Assembly (NCBI RefSeq): GCF_001428405.1
Contig: NZ_LMSL01000002.1
Location: 166,909 to 230,908, forward strand
Reading direction: 5' to 3'
Length of the DNA stretch: 64,000 nucleotides
Source: Frateuria sp. Soil773
GTDB taxonomy: Bacteria > Pseudomonadota > Gammaproteobacteria > Xanthomonadales > Rhodanobacteraceae
A program made the translations under genes and the position numbers. The notes under the pieces are model-generated. The model saw only the letters and a list, made by a program, of their open reading frames with translations, ran no database searches and had not been told where the DNA came from. Shown piece after piece: positions 8,818-18,059 of this stretch. Numbering within the stretch: the stretch's first letter is position 1; the number at the start of each line of letters is the position of its first letter.

Positions 8818-9852
8818 ATGTCGCCCATCCAGACGGGACTGATCGGCTACGGCCTGGCCGGCTCGGTCTTCCACGCGCCGCTGCTGCTGGCCGAACCGTG
8901 CCTGCGGCTGGCCGCCATCGCCACGAGCCGCGCCGGGCAGGTGCGCAGCGACGTCCCGTCGGCCCGCGCCTGCGAGGTGGATGCGCTGCTGGACGACCCC
9001 GCCATCGAGCTGGTGGTGGTCGCCACCCCGAACGACAGCCACGTGCCGCTCGCCGCGCGCGCCCTGCGCGCCGGCAAGCATGTCGTGGTGGACAAGCCGC
9101 TGGCCGTCCGCAGCGCCGAGGCGCAGCAGTTGATCGACCTGGCTTCCCGCCACGGCCGCCTGCTCAGCGTGTTCCAGAACCGGCGCTGGGATGCCGGCTT
9201 TCTCGCCCTGCGGCGCGCCATCGAAGAAGACAGGCTGGGCGACATCGCCAGCTACGAGGCGCGCTTCGACCGCTTCCGGCCGCAGCCGAAGACCGGCTGG
9301 CGCGAACGCGACGAGCCCGGCGCGGGCGTGCTGTACGACCTCGGCGCGCACCTGATCGACCAGGCGCTGGCCCTGTTCGGCCTGCCCGAGTTGGTCGATG
9401 CCGACGTCGCCGTGCAGCGTGCGCAGGCGCGCGTGCCCGACTGGTTCCAGCTGCGCCTGCACTACGGCCGCCGGCGCGTGCTGCTGGGCGCGTCCACGCT
9501 GATGGCGCGGCCCGGGCCGCAGCTTGCCGTGCACGGCGAGCGCGGCAGCTTCCTTCAATTCGGCCTGGACGGCCAGGAAGCCGCGCTGAAGTCCGGCCTG
9601 CGGCCGGGCCAGCCGGGCTGGGGCGCGCTCGCCGCGGGCGGCACGCTGCGCCTGTACGACGCCGACGGTGCCGAGCACGTGCTGGACGACGCGCGCGGCG
9701 CCTACGAGCAGTACTACCGCGGCATCGCCGCCAGCCTCCGCGACGGCGCGCCGCCGCCGGTGCGCGCGGAAGACGCCCGCGACACGCTGCGCGTGATCGA
9801 GGCGGCCATGCGCAGCTCGGCGGAGCGCCGCAGCGTGGCGGTGCTGCCATGA
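8818..9852 (+). CDS. Gfo/Idh/MocA family oxidoreductase
   Basis: This 344-residue NAD(P)-dependent dehydrogenase has an N-terminal Rossmann fold (TGLIGYGLAGSVFHAP) and the family motif VVVDKPLAV, where EKP is more usual. A C-terminal Gfo/Idh/MocA beta-sheet domain includes DLGAHLIDQAL. The GYGLAGSVFHAPLL start resembles the YdgJ/IolW (scyllo-inositol dehydrogenase-like) branch; the exact sugar or inositol substrate is an inference I cannot settle. Start candidates are ATG 8812 and ATG 8818. Its stop overlaps the ATG of the ABC ATPase gene (ATGA), implying translational coupling. Confidence 0.82.
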   Translation: MSPIQTGLIGYGLAGSVFHAPLLLAEPCLRLAAIATSRAGQVRSDVPSARACEVDALLDDPAIELVVVATPNDSHVPLAARALRAGKHVVVDKPLAVRSAEAQQLIDLASRHGRLLSVFQNRRWDAGFLALRRAIEEDRLGDIASYEARFDRFRPQPKTGWRERDEPGAGVLYDLGAHLIDQALALFGLPELVDADVAVQRAQARVPDWFQLRLHYGRRRVLLGASTLMARPGPQLAVHGERGSFLQFGLDGQEAALKSGLRPGQPGWGALAAGGTLRLYDADGAEHVLDDARGAYEQYYRGIAASLRDGAPPPVRAEDARDTLRVIEAAMRSSAERRSVAVLP

Positions 9853-10682
9853 ACCGGCCGCACGAGAACCTGCTGCCGATGCCGGGCACCGAGCCGCTGC
9901 TGGAACTGGACGAGGCCAGCGTGATGCTGGGCGCGCGGCACGTGCTCGACCGGCTCAGCCTGCGCATCCGGCTGGGCGAGCACACCGCCCTGCTCGGCGC
10001 CAACGGCAGCGGCAAGTCGACCCTGGTGAAGCTGATCGACCGCCAGCTCTATCCGCTCGCACGCGACGACGGCCGCCCTTCCGTGCGCATCTTCGGGCGC
10101 GACCGCTGGTCGGTGGCCGAGCTGCGCGGCCTGCTCGGCATCGTCTCGCCGGCACAGCAGGCGGACTATGCCGGCGAGCACGGGCTGACCGCGTACGACG
10201 CCGTGGTCTCGGCCTTCTTCGCCGCCCGCGTCCCGGGACTGGACCAGCGCATCGACGCGGCCATGGCCGCGCGTGCCGGCGAGGCGCTGGCGCGGATGCA
10301 CGTCGCGCATCTGGCCGAACGCCCGCTGGCCAGCCTGTCCACCGGCGAGGCGAGGCGCGTGCTGATCGCGCGGGCGCTGGTGCACCGGCCGCGGGCGCTG
10401 CTGCTGGACGAGCCCTGCTCGGGCCTGGACCTGGTCAGCCGCCGCCACTTCCTCGACGCGCTGCGCGAGCTGGCGCAGGCCGGCACCACCCTGCTGCTAG
10501 TGACCCACCACATCGAGGAGATCGTTCCCGAGATCGGCCACGTGGCGATGCTGCGCCACGGCCGCCTGCTGCACCACGGCGCCAAGCACGCCCTGCTCGA
10601 CGAGGCGCGGCTGGGCGAGACCTTCGGCCAGCCGGTCCAGGTCGAGCGGCGCGGCGAGTGGTACTGGGCGACGCTGCGCTAG
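9849..10682 (+). CDS. ABC transporter ATP-binding protein (orphan)
   Basis: This single 277-residue ABC ATPase domain has Walker A GANGSGKST, the signature LSTGEARRV in place of LSGGQ, Walker B ALLLDEP and switch His THH. The LSTGE signature and overall layout resemble YlmA/ModF-like soluble ABC proteins rather than importer ATPases. No permease or binding protein is adjacent. It is translationally coupled to the Gfo/Idh/MocA gene, so the two products are presumably needed together, but the shared job is not evident. Confidence 0.8.
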   Translation: MNRPHENLLPMPGTEPLLELDEASVMLGARHVLDRLSLRIRLGEHTALLGANGSGKSTLVKLIDRQLYPLARDDGRPSVRIFGRDRWSVAELRGLLGIVSPAQQADYAGEHGLTAYDAVVSAFFAARVPGLDQRIDAAMAARAGEALARMHVAHLAERPLASLSTGEARRVLIARALVHRPRALLLDEPCSGLDLVSRRHFLDALRELAQAGTTLLLVTHHIEEIVPEIGHVAMLRHGRLLHHGAKHALLDEARLGETFGQPVQVERRGEWYWATLR

Positions 10683-10692
10683 GCGCCGGGCC

Positions 10693-10726
10693 GCGGCCCT
10701 TCCCCGCGCGGCGGGGCGAGGGCCGC
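10693..10726. terminator. GC-rich hairpin between convergent genes
   Basis: An 8-bp outer stem (10693-10700 with 10719-10726) encloses a further CCCCGC/GCGGGG pairing. It sits between the convergent ABC ATPase and sppA genes and could serve both, though no T-run follows on either strand. Confidence 0.4.
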
Positions 10727-10737
10727 CTTGCCCCGCG

Positions 10738-12633
10738 TCAGAGCGGGCTGCAGAAGCAGTAGGCGTAGACGTTCGGCTGGCCGGCGCGCGCACGGCGCAG
10801 CAGTCCCAGCTCCGGCGCCAGGTTCGGCAACTGCCCGAGCCACGACGGCAGGTGCAGGCCGTAGGCCTGCGCCGCCTGCACCATCGCGGTCTGGTTCATG
10901 TTGACCAGGAACTGCTCGAAGCCGCCCAGCGGCGCCTCGACGTAGCGCACCGGGTAGTCCGCGCCCAGCTTGGCGCGATCCGCCGCGTCGGCGATCGCCG
11001 CGTCGAGGCCGCCGAGCTGGTCGACCAGGCCGCGCTCCAGCGCCTGCTGCCCGGTCCACACGCGGCCCTGCGCGATCGCGTCGATCGCCTCGAAGCTCTT
11101 GCCGCGCGCCTTGGCGACGTTGCCGACGAAGTCGCGGTAGCCCTTGTCGATGATCGCCTGGATCACCTGGCCGGTCTTCGGGTCGAGCGGGCGTGTGATG
11201 TCGAAGGCGCCGGCCATCGGGCCGGTGCCCACGCCGTCGCTCTGCACGCCGAGCTTGGCCAGCGTGTTGGGCACCGTGTAGAACATGCCGAAGATGCCGA
11301 TCGAGCCGGTGATGGTGTTCGGCTCGGCGTAGATGCGGTCGGCGTTCATCGAGATCCAGTAGCCGCCGCTGGCCGCCACGTTGCCCATCGACACCACCAC
11401 CGGGATGCCGGCCGCGCGGGTCAGAGCGACCTCGCGGCGCACCTGCTCGGCGGCGTACACCTCGCCGCCCGGCGAGTTGACGCGCAGCACCAGCGCCTTG
11501 GTCTTGCGGTCCTCGCGCGCGGTGCGGATCAGCGCCGCGGTGGATTCGCCGCCTACCGTGCCCTGCGGCTGCTTGCCGCCGGTGATCTCGCCCTCGGCCA
11601 CCACCACCGCCACGCCCGGCGCGAACAGGTCGCCGCGCGCGGGCAGGTTCGCCGCGTAGCGCGCCAGCGACACCTGGCGGAAGCCCTCGCCCGGCTTGCT
11701 GCCGGCCGGCACGCCTTCCTTGCGCAGCATCGCGTCGAGCTCGGCGCGGGTGGCGGTGCCGTCGATCAGGTGCTGGTCGAGCGCGAGCCGGGCCAGGTCG
11801 CCCTGGGTCTCGGCGATGTGCTCCGGCAGGCCGTCGATGTCGGCGCGCAGCGCATCGGGCGCCAGCTTGCGCAGCTTCGCCACCTCGTCGATGTAGCCGT
11901 TCCACAGGCCGCCCATCCAGTAGCCGTCGGCCTCCTTCGAGGCCTGCGAGGCATGGTCCAGGATGTACGGCTCGGCGGCGCTCTTGAACTGGCCGACGCG
12001 GAACAGGTGCACGTCCACGCCGAGCTTGTCGAGCAGGTTCTTGTAGAACAGCCGGTAGTTCGCCAGGCCGGTGATCATCACCCCGCCCTCGGGATCGAGC
12101 AGCACGCGGTCGGCATGCGCGGCCAGGTAGTACTGGCCCTGGTCCAGTTGCACGCCCCACACGATCACCGGCTTGCCGCTGGCGCGGAAGCGGTCCAGCG
12201 CGGCGCCGACCTCGCGCAGCGCGGCGAAGCCGCCGCCCTGCAACTGGTCCGGCAGCAGCAGGATGCGCGTGATGCGCGCGTCCTTCGCGGCGGCGTCGAT
12301 CGCGCCGACCAGGTCGCGCAGTTGCACCTGCTTGGGCGGGTTGCCGGACAGCGTCGCCAGCGCGCGCTGCATCGGCTCGATGCTGTACTGCTCGACCAGC
12401 TGCCCTTCGGGCTTGAGCACCAGCACGCTGTCGCTCCTCACGACGTTGGCCGCGCGGTTGCCGGCGATGCCGCCGAACACCAGCAGCAGCACGACGGCCA
12501 GGACGGCGAAGAACACCAGGTTGACGATCAGCAGCCGCACCACGTTGATGCCGCGGCCGACCACCCGCAGGAAGGCCCAGAAGCCGTTGGGACGGCGGCG
12601 CAGCGGCGGCGGGTTCATCGGGGGCGGCGTCAT
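10738..12633 (-). CDS. sppA: Signal peptide peptidase SppA, 67-kDa type
   Basis: This 631-residue membrane serine protease cleaves leftover signal peptides in the inner membrane. It has one N-terminal transmembrane segment (about 32-55), then two tandem ClpP-like domains as in E. coli SppA (618 aa). The catalytic Lys217 lies in VGQFKSAAEPY of the first half and the nucleophile Ser422 in GNVAASGGYWIS of the second. The start ATG overlaps the stop of the upstream MATE gene by 4 nt, so they form one transcription unit. Confidence 0.93.
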   Translation of the reverse strand: MTPPPMNPPPLRRRPNGFWAFLRVVGRGINVVRLLIVNLVFFAVLAVVLLLVFGGIAGNRAANVVRSDSVLVLKPEGQLVEQYSIEPMQRALATLSGNPPKQVQLRDLVGAIDAAAKDARITRILLLPDQLQGGGFAALREVGAALDRFRASGKPVIVWGVQLDQGQYYLAAHADRVLLDPEGGVMITGLANYRLFYKNLLDKLGVDVHLFRVGQFKSAAEPYILDHASQASKEADGYWMGGLWNGYIDEVAKLRKLAPDALRADIDGLPEHIAETQGDLARLALDQHLIDGTATRAELDAMLRKEGVPAGSKPGEGFRQVSLARYAANLPARGDLFAPGVAVVVAEGEITGGKQPQGTVGGESTAALIRTAREDRKTKALVLRVNSPGGEVYAAEQVRREVALTRAAGIPVVVSMGNVAASGGYWISMNADRIYAEPNTITGSIGIFGMFYTVPNTLAKLGVQSDGVGTGPMAGAFDITRPLDPKTGQVIQAIIDKGYRDFVGNVAKARGKSFEAIDAIAQGRVWTGQQALERGLVDQLGGLDAAIADAADRAKLGADYPVRYVEAPLGGFEQFLVNMNQTAMVQAAQAYGLHLPSWLGQLPNLAPELGLLRRARAGQPNVYAYCFCSPL

Positions 12634-14069
12634 GCGCGATAGTCCTCAAGGTGGTCCGGCTGCACGTCCGGCAATGGCGCGATCATGTCAGCGGCGGGCG
12701 GGCTCCGCCAGCGCTCCTTCCAGGCGCTGCGCCAGAAGCGCACGAACAGCAGCACCGCCGCCACCGACAGCCCGGCGATCAGCCCCATCCACATGCCGCG
12801 CGCGCCGTGCCCGTGCCGGAACGCCAGCCACCAGCCCACCGGCATGCCCACGCCCCAGTAGGCGAACAGGGTGATCGCCATCGGCACGCGGGTGTCCTTC
12901 AGACCGCGCAGCGCGCCGTTGGAGGCGACCTGGATGCCGTCGGAGAACTGGAACAGGCCGGCCAGCACCAGCAGTTGCGAGGCCAGCGCGATCACCGTGT
13001 CGTTGCGCGTGTACAGCCCGGCGATCAGGTGCGGCAGGCCGAGCATCACGCCGGCCGACAGCAACTGGGTGGCCAGGGTCAGGCCGATGCCGCAGAAGCC
13101 GGCATAGCGCACGCCGCGCGCGTCGCCGCGGCCGACCGCGTTGCCCACGCGCACGGTGATCGCCATCGCCAGCCCCAGCGGGATCATGAAGAACAGCGAG
13201 GCGACGTTGATCGCCACCTGGTGGCTGGCCACGATGTCCTCGCCCATGCTGCCGATCAGCAGCGCGGTGGCCACGAACAGCCCGGCCTCGGCCAGCAGGG
13301 TCACCGCCATCGGCAGGCCGATGTGCAGCAGGCCGCCGATGCGGCGAAGGTGCGGCCACTCGAAGCGGTCGAGCAGGCCCAGCCCGCGGTAGTTGCGGTG
13401 GCACAGCACGTACGTGGCGAAGCCGAGCATCTCCAGCCACAGCACGATCGCGGTGGCGATACCGCAGCCGCGCGCGCCCTGCGGCGGCAGGCCGAGCTTG
13501 CCGAACATGAAGACGTAGCCCAGCGGCGCCAGCACCGCCAATCCGCCGAGGCTGAAGAACATCGACGGCCGGGTCATCGACAGCCCTTCGGACAGGCCGC
13601 GCAGGGCGAAATAGCAGGTCAGCGCCGGCGCGCCCCAACTGATCGCCAGCAGGAACTGGTCGACGTCGTGGCGCAGGGTCGGCGTGACGCCGATCAGGTC
13701 GACCAGCGGTGCCGCGTGGCGCACGCCGAACCACAGCAGCAGGCCCAGCCCCAGCGCCAGCCACAGCGCCTGGCGGAACACCGCGCCCACCTCGTGTCGG
13801 CGGCCGGCGCCGTCGAGCTGCGCCACCGACGGCGGCACCGACATCATCGTGCCGATGCCGCTGACGATCGCCAGCGACCATACGCTGGTGCCCACCGCCA
13901 CCGCACCGAGTACGTGCGCGCTGAAATGGCCCGACAGCACCGCGTCGACCACGTTGGTGCCCACCGCCGCCAGTTGCGCCAGCACCAGCGGCAGGGCCAG
14001 GCGCACGGTGGCGCCGACCTCGTGCGCCACCCGGGCGCGATCAGGGCGGAATGAATGCATGGGGGCCAT
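12630..14069 (-). CDS. MATE family efflux transporter (NorM-like)
   Basis: This 479-residue, twelve-helix transporter of the MATE family exports cationic drugs or metabolites with Na+ or H+ exchange. MATE landmarks are ALPLVLAQLAAVGTNVVDAV in helix 1 and the two-fold repeated hydrophobic layout. I chose ATG 14069, with GAG 7 nt upstream; ATG 14090 and ATG 14060 are alternatives. It is the first gene of an operon with sppA (ATGA overlap) and divergent from the DUF3667 gene. Confidence 0.88.
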   Translation of the reverse strand: MAPMHSFRPDRARVAHEVGATVRLALPLVLAQLAAVGTNVVDAVLSGHFSAHVLGAVAVGTSVWSLAIVSGIGTMMSVPPSVAQLDGAGRRHEVGAVFRQALWLALGLGLLLWFGVRHAAPLVDLIGVTPTLRHDVDQFLLAISWGAPALTCYFALRGLSEGLSMTRPSMFFSLGGLAVLAPLGYVFMFGKLGLPPQGARGCGIATAIVLWLEMLGFATYVLCHRNYRGLGLLDRFEWPHLRRIGGLLHIGLPMAVTLLAEAGLFVATALLIGSMGEDIVASHQVAINVASLFFMIPLGLAMAITVRVGNAVGRGDARGVRYAGFCGIGLTLATQLLSAGVMLGLPHLIAGLYTRNDTVIALASQLLVLAGLFQFSDGIQVASNGALRGLKDTRVPMAITLFAYWGVGMPVGWWLAFRHGHGARGMWMGLIAGLSVAAVLLFVRFWRSAWKERWRSPPAADMIAPLPDVQPDHLEDYRA

Positions 14070-14185
14070 CGCGGACTCGGGGCGGACCATTCTACCCGAG
14101 CCGATGGCCGGGGCTGCCCGGGACCACGCCTTGTGCCAAGATCGGCGGCTTCCAGCCAGGGGCCGCCGATCATGAAGGCATGGGG

Positions 14186-15400
14186 ATGAACGATACGGGC
14201 GATACGGGGATCAAGGGCACGGGCACGAACGAACTGGCCGAGGCCGGCACGCTGCATTGCGCCAACTGCGGCGAAACGATGCACGGCGAGTTCTGCCACC
14301 ACTGCGGCCAGTCCATCCACAGCGTGCTCAAGCCCATGCACCACATGGTGGAAGACACCCTGGACATGGTGCTGCACGTCGACGGCCGCATCGTGCACAC
14401 GCTGCCGCCGCTGCTGCTCAAGCCCGGCTTCCTCACCCTGGAATACTTCAGCGGCCGCCGGCAGCGCTACGTCGCGCCGTTCCGCCTGATGTTCGTGCTG
14501 TGCCTGCTGTCGTTCTTCCTGCTGCACCTGGCGGTGGACTGGGCGGCGGCCAAGGCCGACGCGAACACCGCCGCAGCCGTGGCGCGGGCGACGAACGACT
14601 TCGCCCATGCCGACGATGCCGGCGAAGTGCGCGACGTGCTGCGCGAAAAGACGGACGAACTGGAGAAGCAGCGCGCCACCGCGAGGGCGCGCACGGCGGA
14701 ACTGGACGCCACCGAAATGCAACTGCGCACCCAGGCGAACCAGCGGCTGCACGACCTCGGCGCGGCGCCGCTGCCGCTGCCCACCGGCCTCGCCCCGGCC
14801 GCCGCGGCCAGCACGGCCTCGCCCCCGGCCGCGAAGGCCGAGAACAAGCACCAGCCGGTCAACATCAACGTCGCCTGGCTGCCCGACATCGCCAACGCGC
14901 GCCTCAGCCTCATGATGACGCACGTCGTGGACAACATGCGCGCGGCCCGGCGCGGCGACACGGAAGCCAGGCGGCAGGCCAGGGAACGGATGATCGGCGG
15001 CATCTTCGCCGTGCTGCCGCAGACCATGTTCGTGCTGATCCCGGTGTTCGCCCTGCTGCTCAAGCTGTTCTACGTGTTCCGCCGGCGGCTCTACATGGAA
15101 CACCTGATCGTGGCGCTGCACAGCCACGCCTTCCTGTTCCTGAACCTCTTGCTGATCGCCCTGGTCGGCATGCTGTCGACCTGGCTGAAGCCGCATGCCG
15201 CGTGGACCGGCTACCTGTTCGGATGGATCCAGGCCGCGCTGCTCCTGTGGCAGCCGGTCTACCTGCTGCTGATGCAGAAGCGCATCTACCGGCAGGGCTG
15301 GCTCCTGACCCTGGTGAAGTACTGGTTCATTGGCTGGTTCTACCTGTGGCTGCTGGGCTTCACCCTCACCGTCGCCTTCGTGCTGGGCCTGGCGCACTGA
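14186..15400 (+). CDS. DUF3667 membrane protein with N-terminal zinc ribbon
   Basis: This 404-residue protein starts with a two-CxxC zinc-ribbon-like element (CANCGETMHGEFCHHCG, about 24-40). A conserved His/Phe/Leu-rich segment leads to a first membrane helix (LMFVLCLLSFFLLHLAV), and then comes an insert of about 150 residues. The insert is coiled-coil-like (REKTDELEKQRATARARTAE) followed by an Ala/Pro linker. Four membrane helices close the protein. This is the DUF3667/DUF3667-like layout; its role is unknown. ATG 14186 is favoured by AAGG at 14175-14178; ATG 14180 is possible. Confidence 0.8.
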   Translation: MNDTGDTGIKGTGTNELAEAGTLHCANCGETMHGEFCHHCGQSIHSVLKPMHHMVEDTLDMVLHVDGRIVHTLPPLLLKPGFLTLEYFSGRRQRYVAPFRLMFVLCLLSFFLLHLAVDWAAAKADANTAAAVARATNDFAHADDAGEVRDVLREKTDELEKQRATARARTAELDATEMQLRTQANQRLHDLGAAPLPLPTGLAPAAAASTASPPAAKAENKHQPVNINVAWLPDIANARLSLMMTHVVDNMRAARRGDTEARRQARERMIGGIFAVLPQTMFVLIPVFALLLKLFYVFRRRLYMEHLIVALHSHAFLFLNLLLIALVGMLSTWLKPHAAWTGYLFGWIQAALLLWQPVYLLLMQKRIYRQGWLLTLVKYWFIGWFYLWLLGFTLTVAFVLGLAH

Positions 15401-15529
15401 TCGCCGGAAAATGTGACGGCCTTGTCATTCGCCTGGCCGTCCCAGGCCCCCGCAAACGGGGTTTTGCACAGCGTCACGAGCCTGTCAAGGCGCCCCGGCC
15501 GGCGATGGCGGTTTGGTGAAATCCTGCTC

Positions 15530-15596
15530 GCATGAAATTTCAACCACTTGATTTCGTTTTGTATTTTTACGTGGCTAAAACTTGAGCATGGCGTCA
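15530..15596. other. AT-rich island upstream of DnaA boxes
   Basis: In a window of about 70% GC, this 67-nt stretch is strikingly AT-rich, with TTTCGTTTTGTATTTTTACG at its centre. It lies 55 nt before the DnaA-box cluster in the 442-nt gap between DUF3667 and priA. It could be a promoter, an easily melted segment or a remnant of foreign DNA. No gene is visible in the gap. Confidence 0.4.
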
Positions 15597-15638
15597 TGAA
15601 GGGCGTCCCGATGGGCCTGAAGGGCCGCCCTACCCAGC

Positions 15639-15673
15639 GCATCCACAGACTTATCCACAGGCTTTGTGGATAA
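15639..15673. promoter_or_regulatory. DnaA-box cluster: two perfect boxes in inverted repeat plus one imperfect
   Basis: TTATCCACA at 15651-15659 and its exact complement TGTGGATAA at 15665-15673 are both perfect consensus DnaA boxes, facing each other across 5 nt. GCATCCACA at 15639-15647 matches 7 of 9 positions. The pair also forms a 10-bp stem (15650-15659 with 15665-15674). It lies 170 nt before the priA start, so DnaA could regulate priA or be titrated here. Confidence 0.7.
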
Positions 15674-15842
15674 GCGAAAATTCCGCCCGGGGAGAGCGAC
15701 TTACCCGCCTTTCCTAGATGACAGGGCAGCAGGCGTCCCCCAGCCCGCGCCGGTGGGGCGGACGCCATCGGCAAGCCTTGTGCGGCCGGCCTTCCACAGC
15801 CGGACAAGCGGGGTTGCTACACTGGCCCGCCACGAGGTCGCC

Positions 15843-18011
15843 ATGCCTGCCGTCCTGCGCGTAGCCCTTCCGGTTCCCCTGCCGTCCCTGTTCGACTACC
15901 TGCCGCCCGCCACGGGCTCGGCGGTGGCCGGCAGCCGCGTGCTGGTACCGTTCGGCCGCGGCCGGCTGGTCGGGGTGGTGGTACAGGCCGGCGTGGAGAG
16001 CGCCGTCGCCGGCAACCGGCTGAAAGCGGCGCTGCGCGTCCTCGACGACGCCCCATTGCTGGACGCCGAGCTGCTGCACAGCGTCGCCCGCGCCGCCGAC
16101 TACTGGCTGGGCGCGCCGGGCGAAGCCTTCGCCAACGCGTTGCCGCTGGCCCTGCGCGAGCCGCGACCCTTGCCCGACATCCACGACGAGGCCTGGGCGC
16201 TGACTCCGGCCGGCCGCAGCGCGCTCGACGCCGGCAGCCGCCGCGGCGGCAGCCGCGCGCTGCTCCAGGCGCTGGCCGCGGCGCCACTGACGGCTACCGA
16301 ACTGGGCGAACGGCTGCCCGACTGGCGCGCGGCGGCGCGGCGGCTGGCCGCCGCCGGCCTGATCGAACGCGCCGCCGCGCCCGCGCCGGTCCGGCCGGGT
16401 CCGCTTCCGCTCGCGCTGAGCGAGGAGCAGCAGGCCGCCGTCGCCGGCATCGCCGCCAGTGCCGGCCGCTTCCAGCCCTTCCTGCTCGACGGCGTCACCG
16501 GCAGCGGCAAGACCGAGGTGTACCTGGCGCTGATCGAACAGATGCTGGCACAGGGCCGCCAGTCGCTGCTGCTGGTGCCGGAGATCGGCCTGGCGCCGCA
16601 GACCGTGCGCCGGCTGCGCGAGCGCCTGGGCGTGGCGGTGGAAGTGCTGCACTCCAACCTCGCCGAGGGCGAACGCGCGCGCGCCTGGCTGCGCGCCCGC
16701 TCGGGCGAGGCCAAGGTGATCCTGGGCACCCGCTCGGCGGTGTTCACGCCGCTGCCGCAGGCCGGGTTGATCGTGGTGGACGAGGAGCACGACGGCGCCT
16801 ACAAGCAGCAGGAAGGCTTCCGCTACCACGCGCGCGACCTGGCCCTGCTGCGCGGCCACGCGCTCGGCGTGCCGGTGGTACTCGGCTCGGCCACGCCGTC
16901 GCTGGAAACGCTCGCCAACGTCGCCGCCGGGCGCTACCGCGCCGTGCACCTGCGCGCGCGGCCGGGCGCGAGCCAGCCGACCCGGGTGCAGATCGTCGAC
17001 ATGCGCGCGCAGCGGCTCGACCACGGCCTGTCGCCGACCCTGCTGGCGGCGCTCGCCGAGACGGTCGGCCGCGGCGAACAGGCGCTGGTGTTCCGCAACC
17101 GCCGCGGCTACGCGCCGGTGCTGCTGTGCCACCAGTGCGGCTGGCACGCCGAATGTCCGCGCTGCGAGCATCCGCTGACCCTGCACGCCGCGCGCCACCG
17201 GTTGATCTGCCACCACTGCGACCACCAGCAGGCTCAGCCCGCCGCCTGCCCCGCCTGCGGCGCGCCCGAGCTGAAGGCGCAGGGCCAGGGCACCGAGCGG
17301 CTGGAAGAAGCGCTCTCGGCGCAGTTCCCGGACGTGCCGGTGCTGCGCATCGACCGCGAGACGACGCGCCGGCGCGATGCCTTCGAGCACCTGCTCGACG
17401 GCCTACGCGAGGATGCGCCGGCGATCCTGGTCGGCACCCAGATGCTGGCCAAGGGACACGACCTGCCCAACCTCACCCTGGTCGCCATCGTCGGCGTGGA
17501 CGAAGGGCTGCACAGCGTGGATTTCCGCGCCGGCGAACGGCTGGCGCAACTGGTGGTCCAGGTCGCCGGGCGCGCCGGGCGCGCGCGCAAGCCCGGGCGC
17601 GTGCTGCTGCAGACCCACCATCCCGACCACCCGCTGCTGCGCACCCTGCTCGCCCGCGGCTACGCCGCCGCGGCGCAGGAACTGCTGGCCGAACGGCAAC
17701 AGGCCGGCCTGCCGCCGTTCGGCTACCAGGCGCTGCTGCGCGCCGACGCGCACCAGCGCGCGGCGGTCGATGCCTTCCTCGCCGAAGCCTGCGCCGCGCT
17801 CCCCGCCGGCCATGCCCTGCAGATCGCCGGACCGATGCCCGCGCCGATGCCGCTGCGCGCCGGCCGCCAGCGCGGCCAGTTGCTGCTCGAGGCGGCCACC
17901 CGCGGCCAGTTGCACGCGGTGCTGCGGCCGTGGGCGGCCGGCCTTTCCTCGCTCGCCGGCGCGCGCAAGGTACGATGGTCGCTTGATGTCGACCCGGTCG
18001 ACCTGTACTGA
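15843..18011 (+). CDS. priA: Primosomal replication protein N' (PriA helicase)
   Basis: This 722-residue 3'-5' DNA helicase reloads the replisome at stalled forks. It has an N-terminal 3'-binding domain (VALPVPLPSLFDYLPP), Walker A GVTGSGKT (217-224), the DEEH box in LIVVDEEHDGAYKQQ, and the PriA-specific insertion with eight Cys as four CxxC pairs (LLCHQCGWHAECPRCE, LICHHCD, CPACG) that binds two zinc ions. Helicase motifs V/VI follow (GTQMLAKGHDLPN, QVAGRAGRARKPG). Start 15843 matches the family N-terminus; the frame runs upstream into the DnaA-box region without homology. Transaldolase follows after 48 nt. Confidence 0.96.
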   Translation: MPAVLRVALPVPLPSLFDYLPPATGSAVAGSRVLVPFGRGRLVGVVVQAGVESAVAGNRLKAALRVLDDAPLLDAELLHSVARAADYWLGAPGEAFANALPLALREPRPLPDIHDEAWALTPAGRSALDAGSRRGGSRALLQALAAAPLTATELGERLPDWRAAARRLAAAGLIERAAAPAPVRPGPLPLALSEEQQAAVAGIAASAGRFQPFLLDGVTGSGKTEVYLALIEQMLAQGRQSLLLVPEIGLAPQTVRRLRERLGVAVEVLHSNLAEGERARAWLRARSGEAKVILGTRSAVFTPLPQAGLIVVDEEHDGAYKQQEGFRYHARDLALLRGHALGVPVVLGSATPSLETLANVAAGRYRAVHLRARPGASQPTRVQIVDMRAQRLDHGLSPTLLAALAETVGRGEQALVFRNRRGYAPVLLCHQCGWHAECPRCEHPLTLHAARHRLICHHCDHQQAQPAACPACGAPELKAQGQGTERLEEALSAQFPDVPVLRIDRETTRRRDAFEHLLDGLREDAPAILVGTQMLAKGHDLPNLTLVAIVGVDEGLHSVDFRAGERLAQLVVQVAGRAGRARKPGRVLLQTHHPDHPLLRTLLARGYAAAAQELLAERQQAGLPPFGYQALLRADAHQRAAVDAFLAEACAALPAGHALQIAGPMPAPMPLRAGRQRGQLLLEAATRGQLHAVLRPWAAGLSSLAGARKVRWSLDVDPVDLY

Positions 18012-18059
18012 ACTCCCCCCGGACGCCAAGACGCCCGGACCGTCCCCTCCGGAGAACCC

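Noticed and set aside
15639..15673. Chromosomal origin oriC
   Set aside because: Only two or three boxes, no dnaA, dnaN, gidA or rpmH nearby. Regulation or titration by DnaA is more likely.
15650..15674. Rho-independent terminator after the DUF3667 gene
   Set aside because: The 10-bp hairpin is built by DnaA boxes, is not GC-rich, lacks a T-run and lies 250 nt from the stop codon.
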